Source: Lysobacter changpingensis (lineage in GTDB: Bacteria; Pseudomonadota; Gammaproteobacteria; Xanthomonadales; Xanthomonadaceae). Taken from it: a stretch of DNA of 64,000 nucleotides. The stretch spans positions 186,001-250,000 of the forward strand of contig NZ_JADWPE010000001.1 in NCBI RefSeq assembly GCF_017308985.1, read 5' to 3'. A model generated the notes under the pieces. The model ran no database searches. It worked only from the letters and a program-made list of their open reading frames with translations, and was not told the origin of the DNA. This document shows positions 51,231 through 60,767 of the stretch, piece by piece. The first letter of the stretch is position 1. Each line of letters opens with the position of its first letter. Both the position numbers and the translations under genes were made by a program.

Positions 51231-53567
51231 TCAGAACGAAGCGCGGAACTCCGCACCGAACGTGCGCGGCTCGTTGATCATGCCGGTGAGGTTGTTGAAG
51301 TCGATCGCGCCCACCACCTGCACCTCGTCGGTGATGTTGCGGCCGAACAGCGCCAGGTCGTACTTGCCGTAGTTCCAGCTGTAGCCCACGCGCAGGCCGC
51401 CTTCCACCAGCGACTTGCCGGTGAACTCGATCGAGTCGTACAGGAAGAAGTTGACCTCGCTGCGGTACATCCAGTCGGTGTAGACGTAGAACTCGTTGCC
51501 GTTGTCCATCGGCAAACCCCAGCGCGCGGTGAGGTTGTGCGTCCACTTCGGCGCCTGCGGCAGCACGTTGCCGTCGATGTAGTAGCTGCCGGTCGGCAGG
51601 CCCGTGACCGGATCGAGCACCGGCTCGTTGGTCACCGTGCACGCCACGCAGCCGGCGACGTTGAGATCGCTGTCCTTGATCTCCGTGTCGTTGTAGCTGC
51701 TGCCCAGCGTGACCAGCAGGTTGTCGGTCAGGTAGGCCTGGAAGTCCATTTCGAAGCCCTGGCCCACCGAACGATCGGCGTTGAGCAGGATGTTGGCGTT
51801 CGCCGCGCCGCCCACGGCGGTGAGCTGCTGGTCCTCGACCTCGTAGTAGAAGACGCCCGCGTTGAGGCGCGCGCGGTTGTTCCACAGGTCGGCCTTGACG
51901 CCCGCCTCGTACGAGGTCGAGGTCTCCGGACCGGCGACCGACATGCGGTTGAACGCGCCGGCGGCCTGGATCGAGCTGCCGCGATAACCGGTCGCGACGC
52001 GCGCGTAGAGGTTCACGTCGTCGTTGATCTCGTACGTCGCCGACAGGTCCCAGCTGAACTTCTTGTCTTCCGGCGCGGCCGACAGCGTGCCGCCCGGGCC
52101 TTCGGCGGCCAGCAGGTCGTCGATGGTGCACAGCACCGGGCCGGGGATGATGCCCAGCGTCGGGCCGATGCACGGGGCGAAGCCGGTGTTCCAGTACTCC
52201 AGGACGTTCAGTTCCTTCTCGTCCCAGGTGTAGCGCGCACCGGCGCGCAGCTCGAGCGCGTCGGTGGCCTGCCAGGTCGCGGCGGCGAACACCGCCCACG
52301 AATCGTTGGTCTGGCGCACGCGCTCGTAGCCGTCCGGCGCACCGTTGTTGAGCGAGTCGTAGCTGAAGCTCTCGACGTCGTAGTCCTCGTTGAAATAGAA
52401 CACGCCGCCCTGCCAGTTCCACGGCGTGCCGGTGTTCGATTCGATGCGGAATTCCTGCGTCCACTGCGCGTGGCGCGGGATGCCGTCGGCGGTTTCGGAC
52501 TGGAACGGAATCACGCCCGGGCCGTCCGGCGTGCCGCCGTCGATGTCGCCGCGGCTGTAGGTTTCCACCGACTCGTAGCCGGTGATCGCGTACAGCGTGT
52601 AGGTGTCGCTCAGGTTCCAGCTCAGGCGCGCGCTGGCGCCCTTGCTGTCGAGTTCGGAATGGTTGAGGCCGTTGAGCGAGACGCTGTCCTCGTCGAAGCC
52701 GGCGACCAGCTCGTTCGTGCCCGGCTCGATGATGTTGGCGCGGAACAGGCGCGCGGTGCCGTTGAGGTGGCGCGCGTGCGCGTTGAGCAGCAGGTCCCAG
52801 TCGCCGCCTTCGTACAGGAACTGCACGCGGCCGGCGGATTCGTCATAGCCTTCGAAGCCGTCGTTCGGGCCCGGATAGGTGTTGTCGACCCAGTCGTCGC
52901 GACGCTGGAACAGCACCGAGGCGCGCGCCGAGAGGTTCTCGGTCAGGCCGCCGCCGACGGCGCCCTCGAAGTTCACCATGTTGTCGGTGCCCACGCCGAG
53001 CTTGCCGTAGCCGCCGAATTCCTGCGACGGACGCGCCGATTCGAACTTCACCACGCCGGCCGGGCTGTTGCGGCCGAACAGCGAACCCTGCGGGCCGCGC
53101 AGCACTTCCACGCGGTCCAGGTCGAACACCGGGAAGCCCTTGAGGATCGGGTTTTCCTGCACGACGTCGTCATAGACCAGCGACACCGGCTGCGAGGTGT
53201 TGAGGCGGAAGTCGGTGTTGCCGTAGCCGCGGATGTAGAAGCGCGGGAAGGCGCGGCCGAAGGACGATTCGATGTTCAGGCTCGGCACGCGGCCGGACAT
53301 GAAGCGCACGTCGGTGCCGCCGGAGCTGAGCACGTCCAGCGCCTGCGCGTCGATCGTGCTGACCGAGACCGGCACGTCCTGCAGGTTCTCGACCTTGCGC
53401 TGCGCGGTCACCTGCACGGCGTCCAGCGTCGTGGCGGACGGCGTGGTGTCCGGTGCCTGCGTGGTCTGCGCATCCTGCGCGAAGGCGGCCTGCGCCGGCA
53501 GCATCAGCGCGATGGCGACGGTCAGGGCGTGGCGGGGAAACTTGCGGGAAGCGCGCGTGGCGGACAT
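51231..53567 (-). CDS. TonB-dependent outer-membrane receptor
   Basis: 778 residues from the ATG at 53567. Signal peptide ends ALMLPAQAAFA. Plug domain: LDAVQVTAQRKVENLQDVPV (TonB-box region), GGTDVRFMSGRVPSLNIESS, VLRGPQGSLFGRNSPAGVV. The 22-strand barrel ends in the aromatic EFRASF. FGRAFPRFYIRGYGNTDF and sequence style place it with the Xanthomonad receptors that import sugars, xenobiotics or siderophores. The ligand is unknown. There are no adjacent regulator or anti-sigma genes. Confidence 0.92.
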   Translation of the reverse strand: MSATRASRKFPRHALTVAIALMLPAQAAFAQDAQTTQAPDTTPSATTLDAVQVTAQRKVENLQDVPVSVSTIDAQALDVLSSGGTDVRFMSGRVPSLNIESSFGRAFPRFYIRGYGNTDFRLNTSQPVSLVYDDVVQENPILKGFPVFDLDRVEVLRGPQGSLFGRNSPAGVVKFESARPSQEFGGYGKLGVGTDNMVNFEGAVGGGLTENLSARASVLFQRRDDWVDNTYPGPNDGFEGYDESAGRVQFLYEGGDWDLLLNAHARHLNGTARLFRANIIEPGTNELVAGFDEDSVSLNGLNHSELDSKGASARLSWNLSDTYTLYAITGYESVETYSRGDIDGGTPDGPGVIPFQSETADGIPRHAQWTQEFRIESNTGTPWNWQGGVFYFNEDYDVESFSYDSLNNGAPDGYERVRQTNDSWAVFAAATWQATDALELRAGARYTWDEKELNVLEYWNTGFAPCIGPTLGIIPGPVLCTIDDLLAAEGPGGTLSAAPEDKKFSWDLSATYEINDDVNLYARVATGYRGSSIQAAGAFNRMSVAGPETSTSYEAGVKADLWNNRARLNAGVFYYEVEDQQLTAVGGAANANILLNADRSVGQGFEMDFQAYLTDNLLVTLGSSYNDTEIKDSDLNVAGCVACTVTNEPVLDPVTGLPTGSYYIDGNVLPQAPKWTHNLTARWGLPMDNGNEFYVYTDWMYRSEVNFFLYDSIEFTGKSLVEGGLRVGYSWNYGKYDLALFGRNITDEVQVVGAIDFNNLTGMINEPRTFGAEFRASF

Positions 53568-53869
53568 GGGGCGGTCTCGATAAGCGGCGCCGAAGGATGG
53601 AGGCGCCAAGGGTTCGAAGGCCGACGCATCGATGCTCTCTCCGGCATGCGATGCGGCGATGCGATGAGCGGATGGATCAACTCGGGGACCGTCCCTTGAC
53701 GGCCTGGCGCGGACCCGGTCCCGCGCCCTGGCTGCTCGACATGACGCGGGAATGTTACCAGAGTGTTAAAGGGCCGTACCGGCGCGTATCGGGGCCGGCG
53801 AGAGCCCTGCCGCCTTCGCTCCCCGCCCTGCTTGCAACCTCCCCCCGCGAGCAGGGGGAGGAGACGCCA
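53568..53869. other. Intergenic region upstream of the TonB receptor
   Basis: 302 bases between two minus-strand genes, without a supported gene. It contains CCTCCCCC (53838-53845) and its complement (53854-53861), a hairpin 8 bases past the amidohydrolase stop without T-run. It also has an AT-richer stretch around 53749-53768 (GTTACCAGAGTGTTAAAG) that may hold the receptor promoter; no hexamer pair is convincing. Confidence 0.4.
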
Positions 53870-55930
53870 TCAGCGGCTGTTGAGCACCCGAACCGCCGGC
53901 GCGAACGGCTTGATCCCCAGCGCCTCGTGGATTTCCTCCGGGTAGTACGCGGTGTCGCCCTTGAGCACCAGCGCCACTTTCCGGATGTCGGCGATGTCCT
54001 TCGTCGGGTCGCCGTCGATCAGCACCAGGTCCGAACGCTTGCCCGGCGTCACCGAACCGCGTTCGGCCAGCGTGCGGCTGTACTTCGCGCCGTTCCAGGT
54101 CGCCACCTGCAGCGCCTGCGACGGGGTCAGGCCGGCCTGCACGTACAGTTCGAGCTCGCGTTGCAGGGTGAAACCGACCATCTCGTCGGTGCCGGCCACC
54201 ATCGGCACGCCCGCCTTGTAGGCGCGGCCGACGAAGTCCACCAGCTTGGCGAACGAACGGTTGTACTTCGCCGCGGTCGCATCGTCGGGGATGTTCATCT
54301 CCGCCGCGCGCCGGCCGCGCTGCACGTCCGGCGGCAGGTGGTCGGCGACGTCGGCCACGATCGGCGACATCTCGCCTTCGCGCTGGTGCAGGAACTCGAA
54401 CGTCGCCAGCGTCGGATCGATCACCACCTGCTTTTCCGCCAGCGTGTGGATGAAGTCCTGCACCGGCCTGCTGTCGAGGTCGAGCCCGTCGGCCCTGTCG
54501 GCGACGAGGTAGAAGCGCGCCAGCGTGCGCGTGTCGGTCTTCTCGTCAACGAAGAAGTTCAGCATCAGCTGGTTGATGTGCTGGATCTCGTCGAAGCCGT
54601 CGTCCACCACGTCCTGCGCGCGCAGGAACGCCGGCACGTGACCGCTCACGCGCAGCCCCTTGGCATGCGCGTAGGCGACCGTTTCCTTGAGGATGTCCTT
54701 CGGGAAGGAGTTGTAGATCTTGATCTGCGGGTACTTGTGCTGCGCGTACCAGTCCACCGCCTTCTTCGCGTCGTCCAGGTTCTTCACCACGAAGCCGTTG
54801 CGCGCGGAGAACTTGCTCTCGCCCTCGATGAAACCGGCCGGCACCACGTCCGGCGACATCAGCGTGCCGCCGGCGATCTCGCCCATCATCTGCTGGAGCG
54901 TGGCGTTGTCGTTGCCCATATCGCGCACGGTGGTGACGCCGGCGGCGAGATTCAGCCCGCCGTCCCAGCGGCCGACGTGCGTGTGCATGTCGAACAGGCC
55001 GGGCAGCAGCACCTTTGCGTCGGCGTTAATGACGTGGTCGGCGGCGGACGTGTCCTTCGACGCGGGCGAGACCGACACGATCTTTCCGTCCATCACCCGC
55101 ACGTCGCTGGCCGCGCCCAGCGTCGCCTTCTCGCTGTCGAACACGCGCGCGTTGCGGATCAGCGTCGTGCCGGCGAGCGGATGGCCCAGACGTTTGGCCA
55201 GATCGACCAGCGCATCGCCTTCGGCCTGCTTCTGGCGGGTTTCCAGGTCCGCGGCGGCGGCCTGGCAGCCGTCCTCGATCAGCTGCAGGAACCCGGGATA
55301 GATGTAGGCGAACAGGCGCGGATTGGCGTCGGTCGTCGCCCACACGAAGGTCGGCACCAAGCCCACGCCGGTCATCGCGACGAGTTGCACGTCGCGCGTC
55401 TGCGCGCCGCATTGCGCCTGCGCTTGCGCGACCCTGCGCGAGGTGAGCGTGCCGCTCGGGATCAGCGGCAGCTTGCCGTCGCTGCGCTGCGAGAGCGCGT
55501 TGAACGCCACCGAGAACGCCGCTGGCGAGCCGCCCAACGGCTGGTACAGCGCGGTGCCCCGCACCGTCTGGCGGCCTTCGTCGGAGGTGGATTTCCACTG
55601 CGCCTCATCGCCCTCGCGGCGGAAGCTCTCGTCGATCCTCGCCCCGAACGTGGACGTGCCCTGCACCTGATAGGTGCGGTACGTGCCGTCCGGCGCGAGG
55701 GTGAATTCCTCCTTCAGTTCCGGGCCGCGGCCGTTGTCCTTGAAGATGAATTCGACCTTCGTCGTGCCGTCGTCGCCGCGGGTCACGACCTGCTGTCCCG
55801 CCTGCTTGCCGCCGTCCACCAGGGCCACGTAGCGGAGGGTTTCCGCCGCCAGCGCCTGCGGGGCCAGCGCCAGCAGCCCGAGGGCGAGCGTGCCGGCCAG
55901 CGCCGCGCGAGTTCTCGTGTTCATGTCCAT
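53870..55930 (-). CDS. Exported amidohydrolase-family protein
   Basis: 686 residues from the ATG at 55930 (a second ATG two codons on is possible). Signal peptide ends APQALAA. The first 300 residues are a beta-rich domain of unknown role; the second part is a metal-dependent amidohydrolase: LPGLFDMHTHVGRWDGG (His-x-His site), VSGHVPAF, FDEIQHINQL and VAGTDEMVG, the usual ligand positions of imidazolonepropionase/prolidase-type enzymes. The C-terminal GKRSDLVLIDGDPTKDI is family-typical. Periplasmic. Adjacent to a peptidyl-dipeptidase gene on the other strand. Confidence 0.87.
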   Translation of the reverse strand: MDMNTRTRAALAGTLALGLLALAPQALAAETLRYVALVDGGKQAGQQVVTRGDDGTTKVEFIFKDNGRGPELKEEFTLAPDGTYRTYQVQGTSTFGARIDESFRREGDEAQWKSTSDEGRQTVRGTALYQPLGGSPAAFSVAFNALSQRSDGKLPLIPSGTLTSRRVAQAQAQCGAQTRDVQLVAMTGVGLVPTFVWATTDANPRLFAYIYPGFLQLIEDGCQAAAADLETRQKQAEGDALVDLAKRLGHPLAGTTLIRNARVFDSEKATLGAASDVRVMDGKIVSVSPASKDTSAADHVINADAKVLLPGLFDMHTHVGRWDGGLNLAAGVTTVRDMGNDNATLQQMMGEIAGGTLMSPDVVPAGFIEGESKFSARNGFVVKNLDDAKKAVDWYAQHKYPQIKIYNSFPKDILKETVAYAHAKGLRVSGHVPAFLRAQDVVDDGFDEIQHINQLMLNFFVDEKTDTRTLARFYLVADRADGLDLDSRPVQDFIHTLAEKQVVIDPTLATFEFLHQREGEMSPIVADVADHLPPDVQRGRRAAEMNIPDDATAAKYNRSFAKLVDFVGRAYKAGVPMVAGTDEMVGFTLQRELELYVQAGLTPSQALQVATWNGAKYSRTLAERGSVTPGKRSDLVLIDGDPTKDIADIRKVALVLKGDTAYYPEEIHEALGIKPFAPAVRVLNSR

Positions 55931-56091
55931 GCGTGTCCCGCTGATGTGCCCGGACCGGCGGCCCGGTTGTCCCCGGAGTGTAGCCAGCCTGTGCCCGTGC
56001 GGTCGGTTGATGAAGGCATGCCTTTCGTCATGGGTCGCACCCTGGCCCATCGGGTAGGCTTCGGGCTCCCTTTGACGAGGTTTCCGAGCCC

Positions 56092-58299
56092 ATGAAGCAC
56101 CCTCTCGCGCTGGCGCTGGCCGTGGCAATCGCCGCGACCGCCCCCACTTACGCCAAGACCCCCAAGCAAGGTACCGCCGTGAGTGCGCAAGCCGACGCCG
56201 CCAAAGGCACCAATCCGTTCTTCGCCGACAGCCCGCTGCCGCTGCACTACCCGCAGTTCGACCAGATCAAGGACAGCGATTTCGGCCCCGCCTTCGATGC
56301 CGGCATGGCCCAGCAGCTGAAGGAAATCGACGCGATCGCCAACAACGCGGAAAAGCCGACCTTCCAGAACACCATCATCGCGATGGAGAACTCGGGCCGC
56401 ACGCTGGCCCGGGCCACGACCGTGTTCTTCAACCTGGTCGGCACCGATACCAACCCGGCGCGCGAGAAGCTGCAGGGCGACTACGCGCCGAAGTTCGCCG
56501 CGCACCGCGACGCGATCAACCTCAACGGCAAGCTGTTCGAGCGCGTGAAGGCGCTGTACGACACCCGCGATTCGCTGGGCCTGGACGCGCAGGGCGTGCG
56601 CCTGGTGGAGCGCTACTACACCGATTTCGTCCGCGCCGGCGCCAACCTGTCCGAGGCCGACAAGGCCAAGCTGAAGCAGATCAACGCGCAGCTGGCCGCG
56701 CTGGGCACCAAGTTCAGCCAGAACGTGCTGGCCGAAGTGAACGCCTCGGCCGTCGTGGTCGACACGAAGGAAGAACTCGACGGGCTGTCCGACGAGCAGA
56801 TCGCCGCCGCCGCCGAAGCCGCGAAGACCCGCAACCTGCCGGGCAAGTACGTCATCGCGCTGCTCAACACCACCGGCCAGCCGCCGGAAGCGCAGCTGAC
56901 CAACCGCGCCCTGCGCGAGCGCCTGCACAAGGCGTCCGTCGCGCGCGGCAGCCGCGGCAACGAGTTCGACAACACCGGCATCGTCGCCCAGGTCACCAAG
57001 CTGCGCGCCGAACGCGCCGAGCTGATGGGCTACCCGAACTACGCCGCCTACGTGCTGGAAGACGAAACCGCCAAGACGCCGCAGGCCGTCAACGCGATGC
57101 TCGGGCAGCTCGCCCCGGCCGCCGTCGCCAACGCCAAGCGCGAAGCCGCCGACCTGCAGGCGATGATCGACGCCGAGCAGAAGGCCAAGGGCCAGCCGAC
57201 GTTCAAGCTGGAGCCGTGGGACTGGGCCTACTACAGCGAGAAGGTGCGCCAGGCGAAGTACAGCTTCGACGAGTCGCAGCTCAAGCCGTACTTCGAGATG
57301 CAGAACGTGCTGGAAAACGGCGTGTTCTACGCCGCCGGCCAGCTGTACGGCCTGAAGTTCAAGCAGCGCACCGACCTGCCGAAGTATCACCCGGACACCT
57401 GGGTGTACGACGTGTTCAACGAGGACGGCTCGCAGCTGGCGATCTTCATCTGGGACCCGTACGCGCGCTCGTCCAAGCGCGGCGGTGCGTGGATGAACTC
57501 CTACGTCGACCAGTCCGAGCTGAGCGGCTTCAAGCCGGTTGTCGCCAACCACCTCAACATCCCCAAGCCGAGCGAAGGCAAGCCGACGCTGCTGACCTGG
57601 GATGAGGTCACCACCGCGTTCCACGAGTTCGGCCATGCGCTGCACGGCATGTTCTCGGACGTGAAGTACCCGTACTTCAGCGGCACCAGCGTCCCGCGCG
57701 ACTTCGTCGAGTACCCCTCGCAGGTCAACGAGATGTGGGCCGACTGGCCGTCGATCCTGGCCAACTACGCCAAGCACTACCAGACCGGCGCGCCGATGCC
57801 GAAGGAATTGCTGGACAAGGTCATCGCCGCTTCGAAGTTCAACCAGGGCTTCGCGACGACCGAGTACCTGGGCGCGGCGATGCTCGACCAGAACTGGCAC
57901 CAGGCCACCGGAGGCCAGCTGCCGGCGGCCAGCGGCGTGATGGCCTTCGAAGCCAACGCGCTGAAGAAGGACGGCGTGGACTTCTACGCGGTGCCGCCGC
58001 GTTACAAGACCCCGTACTTCAGCCACATCATGGGCGGCTACGCGGCCGGCTACTACGCCTACATCTGGTCGGAAGTGCTCGACGCCAACTCGGTGCAGTG
58101 GTTCAAGCAGAACGGCGGCCTGAGCCGCAAGAACGGCGACCACTTCCGCCAGACCCTGCTCTCGCAGGGCGGCAGCACCGACGCGCTGCAGCTGTTCCGC
58201 AACTTCGCCGGGCACGATCCGAAGATCGAGCCGCTGCTGGAGAAGCGTGGCCTGACCACCGCGCCGTCGCAGCCGACGACGAAGGCGTCGAAGAAGTAA
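56092..58299 (+). CDS. dcp: M3 family metallopeptidase, exported (peptidyl-dipeptidase Dcp-like)
   Basis: 735 residues. Signal peptide MKHPLALALAVAIAATAPTYA. The thermolysin-like zinc site is HEFGHALH, with His511, Glu512, His515 and the third ligand Glu547 or nearby in NEMWADW. Other M3 features are GFKPVVANHLNIPKP upstream and PYFSHIMGGYAAGYYAYIWSE downstream. Cleaves dipeptides from peptide C-termini. Exported forms are common in Xanthomonads. Expression is divergent from the amidohydrolase; a strong terminator follows. Confidence 0.93.
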   Translation: MKHPLALALAVAIAATAPTYAKTPKQGTAVSAQADAAKGTNPFFADSPLPLHYPQFDQIKDSDFGPAFDAGMAQQLKEIDAIANNAEKPTFQNTIIAMENSGRTLARATTVFFNLVGTDTNPAREKLQGDYAPKFAAHRDAINLNGKLFERVKALYDTRDSLGLDAQGVRLVERYYTDFVRAGANLSEADKAKLKQINAQLAALGTKFSQNVLAEVNASAVVVDTKEELDGLSDEQIAAAAEAAKTRNLPGKYVIALLNTTGQPPEAQLTNRALRERLHKASVARGSRGNEFDNTGIVAQVTKLRAERAELMGYPNYAAYVLEDETAKTPQAVNAMLGQLAPAAVANAKREAADLQAMIDAEQKAKGQPTFKLEPWDWAYYSEKVRQAKYSFDESQLKPYFEMQNVLENGVFYAAGQLYGLKFKQRTDLPKYHPDTWVYDVFNEDGSQLAIFIWDPYARSSKRGGAWMNSYVDQSELSGFKPVVANHLNIPKPSEGKPTLLTWDEVTTAFHEFGHALHGMFSDVKYPYFSGTSVPRDFVEYPSQVNEMWADWPSILANYAKHYQTGAPMPKELLDKVIAASKFNQGFATTEYLGAAMLDQNWHQATGGQLPAASGVMAFEANALKKDGVDFYAVPPRYKTPYFSHIMGGYAAGYYAYIWSEVLDANSVQWFKQNGGLSRKNGDHFRQTLLSQGGSTDALQLFRNFAGHDPKIEPLLEKRGLTTAPSQPTTKASKK

Positions 58300-58328
58300 G
58301 TCGCTTCGTCGCGACGTGACACGAAAGG

Positions 58329-58356
58329 CCGCCCGGGAAACCGGGCGGTTTTTTTT
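58329..58356 (+). terminator. Rho-independent terminator after dcp
   Basis: CCGCCCGG-GAAA-CCGGGCGG followed by eight T, 29 bases past the stop. Very strong form. Confidence 0.95.
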
Positions 58357-58359
58357 GCC

Positions 58360-58457
58360 TTTGTAGCCCGGGTAAGCGAAGCGCACCCGGGGCTTTCGCG
58401 TGACGCGACGGGAAGGCTTCCCCGGGTGCGGCCTTCCGGCCTTGCCCGGACTACAAG
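58360..58457. repeat. GTAG-type REP pair
   Basis: Left arm 58360-58391 carries GTAGCCCGGGTAAGCGAAGC then GCACCCGGG; the right arm (58420-58457) is inverted but diverged in its middle. It lies just past the dcp terminator. Confidence 0.9.
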
Positions 58458-58480
58458 AGCCCGCCCGACCACGCCGCGGG

Positions 58481-59788
58481 TTATCGCCCCCGCAGCCGGT
58501 TCACTTCAAGAAAGATCTCCCGCGCCAGCACGCCCTGGTCCGGCTGGTCGATGAAGAACCCCTGCACGCCCAGCCCGTACAGCTGCAGCGCTTCGGCGAC
58601 CACCGACTGCGGCACACCGCCCGGCGTCCGCGCCAGATACGTCTCCTCCGCGCGCAACGTGTACGGATGCACCTGCAATCCCGCCTTCAACGCCCACGCG
58701 AGCATCGGATGCACGATGCCGGTGTTCTGCGCGGCGAGTTCCGCCTTGCCGTCGCCGTCGGCATCGACCGGCGTTTCCAGCGTCGTGCGCGGCAGCAGGC
58801 TGCCCTTCCACGGGCCGACGCCGCTGGCGTAGTTCGCGCGTATCCACGTCAACGCCGGTTCGGTGGCGAATGCGCCATAGCGCGTGTCCGCATCCATTCC
58901 GCCCACCGCCTGCACGAGGCCACCGTAGATGGCGGCGAGATTCGACCCATGCGCGACGTTGTACGCGACGTCGTACGGCGCAGCGCCGTGGAAGTCGTCG
59001 TACAGCTGCACCAGCGGCAGGTCGATGCCGGCGGCCGGCATCAGCGACTTCTTCAGTTCGATCAGGTTCTCGAACTCGAAGCTCTGGATGTAGATGCGAC
59101 GCGGGTCGGTGAAGCCTTCGGCGACCAGCGTTTCGATCAGCTTCGCGCCCAGCGAGGTGTTGATGGGCGTCCCGTCGATGCGCCGCCCCTCACGCGCGAA
59201 ATACGTCGGATGCTTGGTTTCCGGATAGATGCCAATGCGACGCCCGTTGCGGCTTTCCCGTTCCACCAGCGCGATCACCTCGGCCAGCGTCGGGATCGGA
59301 TACATCCCATCGAAGCGCGTGTTGTTCGGGCGGATCGCGGGAATGCGTTCCTTCGCACGCAGCGTCTTCAGCTCTGCGAGCGTGAAATCCTCGGTGAACC
59401 AGCCGGTCATCGTCACGCCGTCGATGGTCTTGGTCGCGCGGCGACCGGCGAATTCCGGATGCGAGGCGACATCCGTCGTGCCGGAAATCTCGTTCTCGTG
59501 GCGCGCGACGAGCACGCCGTCCTTCGTGGCGACCAGGTCCGGTTCGATGAAATCCGCGCCCTGGCGGATCGCGAGGCGATACGACTCCAGCGTGTGTTCG
59601 GGCCGGTAACCGCTGGCGCCGCGATGGGCGATGACGACCAGGCCCTGGCGGCCGGGCGGATCGGATGGACGATGGCGGTCGGCGGCGGTCACGGCCGCAT
59701 CATCGGCGAAAGCGGCGGGCGTGGCGATGCCGAAGGCAAGCAGTGTCGTGGCGGCGAAGCGGAACATCCGGTAGATGGCAACAAACAT
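58481..59788 (-). CDS. glpQ: Glycerophosphodiester phosphodiesterase, periplasmic
   Basis: 435 residues from the ATG at 59788; AAGGAG is 7 bases upstream and a later ATG at 59767 is less likely. Signal peptide ends TPAAFAD. The TIM-barrel family motifs are VIAHRGASGYRPEHTLESY (about 52-70, with the catalytic His), FIEPDLVATKDGVLVARHE (near 80), RIGIYPETKHP and FFIDQPDQG. Hydrolyses glycerophosphodiesters to glycerol-3-phosphate. It lies alone between REP elements; a REP pair is 24 bases past its stop. Confidence 0.94.
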   Translation of the reverse strand: MFVAIYRMFRFAATTLLAFGIATPAAFADDAAVTAADRHRPSDPPGRQGLVVIAHRGASGYRPEHTLESYRLAIRQGADFIEPDLVATKDGVLVARHENEISGTTDVASHPEFAGRRATKTIDGVTMTGWFTEDFTLAELKTLRAKERIPAIRPNNTRFDGMYPIPTLAEVIALVERESRNGRRIGIYPETKHPTYFAREGRRIDGTPINTSLGAKLIETLVAEGFTDPRRIYIQSFEFENLIELKKSLMPAAGIDLPLVQLYDDFHGAAPYDVAYNVAHGSNLAAIYGGLVQAVGGMDADTRYGAFATEPALTWIRANYASGVGPWKGSLLPRTTLETPVDADGDGKAELAAQNTGIVHPMLAWALKAGLQVHPYTLRAEETYLARTPGGVPQSVVAEALQLYGLGVQGFFIDQPDQGVLAREIFLEVNRLRGR

Positions 59789-59885
59789 TGGTTCGCTCCT
59801 TGCGGACAGGGGACGCCGGCTCCCCCGTGCAACCGGCCGCGCCCATCCTCCGGGCCGAACATTGCGCGCCGTTGACCGTGGCGCG

Positions 59886-60767
59886 TCAGCCGCCGAGCCG
59901 CTTCATCAACCCGCGCGCATCGAACGGCGCGCGGACCTTCGCATCGTTGTCGAAATAGCAGTAGACATCGCGCGGCCGTCGCGCCGGCCGCGTGCGTTCG
60001 ATCCGCGGCACGTCGTTCGGCACGCCGCCGGTGCGCCAGGTCCGGATGCGCCGCGCCCAGGTGTCCAGCGCTTCATCGCCGTAGCCGCTGGCGTACAGTT
60101 CCTCGTCGCCGTGCAGGCGGATGTAGACGAAGTCCGCCGTGACGTCGCCGACGAACGGAAACTTCCGCGCGGTGTCCGCCACCACCAGCGCGATGTTGAA
60201 CTCGCGCAGCAGCGCGGTGCATTCGGGCACGAGGAAGCTTTCGTGCCGCACTTCCAGCGCATGCCTCAGCGCGTGTTCGCCCTTCGCCTTCAGCACGCTG
60301 CGGCCTTTCATCAGTGTCACTTCGCGTCGTCGCGCGAGCTTCTCCGCCTGCGTCGTATCCGTGGGAAGCAGCTCGAAGAATCCGCGCAGGCGCTGCGCAT
60401 CGAAACGGAAATTCGGCGGCAGCTGCCACAGGATCGGCCCGAGCTTCGGCCCCAGCGCCAGCAATCCCTGCGCGCAGAACGAGGCGAGCGGCGTCTCCAC
60501 GTCCTTCAGGCGCTTGAGGTGCGTGAGGAAGCGGCTGCCTTTCACGGCGAAGACGAATTCGTCCGGCGTTTCGTCGCGCCACAGGCGGAAGCTTTCGGGG
60601 CGCTGCAGCGAATAGAACGTGCCGTTGATCTCGATGCTGTGGAAGCAGCGCGAGGCGTATTCCAGTTCACGCCGCTGCGCCAATCCTTCGGGATAGAACA
60701 CGCCGCGCCACGGCGCGTAACGCCAGCCGGAAATCCCGATGCGTACCCTGCCCCGCGGCGTCGTCAT
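59886..60767 (-). CDS. DUF72 domain protein (YecE-like)
   Basis: 293 residues of the TIM-barrel-like DUF72 family. Conserved segments: GISGWRYAPWRGVFYP, FHSIEINGTFYSLQRPES, FAVKGSRFLTHLKRLKD, ILWQLPPNFRFDAQRL, ALEVRHESF and DFVYIRLHGDEELYASGYGD. E. coli YecE is a member; activity is unknown, though DUF72 genes often lie by DNA-repair genes. Its ATG overlaps the TGA of the UdgX-type glycosylase by four bases (60764-60767), so it is likely translated with it. Confidence 0.88.
   Translation of the reverse strand: MTTPRGRVRIGISGWRYAPWRGVFYPEGLAQRRELEYASRCFHSIEINGTFYSLQRPESFRLWRDETPDEFVFAVKGSRFLTHLKRLKDVETPLASFCAQGLLALGPKLGPILWQLPPNFRFDAQRLRGFFELLPTDTTQAEKLARRREVTLMKGRSVLKAKGEHALRHALEVRHESFLVPECTALLREFNIALVVADTARKFPFVGDVTADFVYIRLHGDEELYASGYGDEALDTWARRIRTWRTGGVPNDVPRIERTRPARRPRDVYCYFDNDAKVRAPFDARGLMKRLGG

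Noticed and set aside
53838-53861. C/G-rich stem after the amidohydrolase as a full terminator
   Set aside because: The 8-bp stem lacks a T-run; kept only as a note within the intergenic entry.
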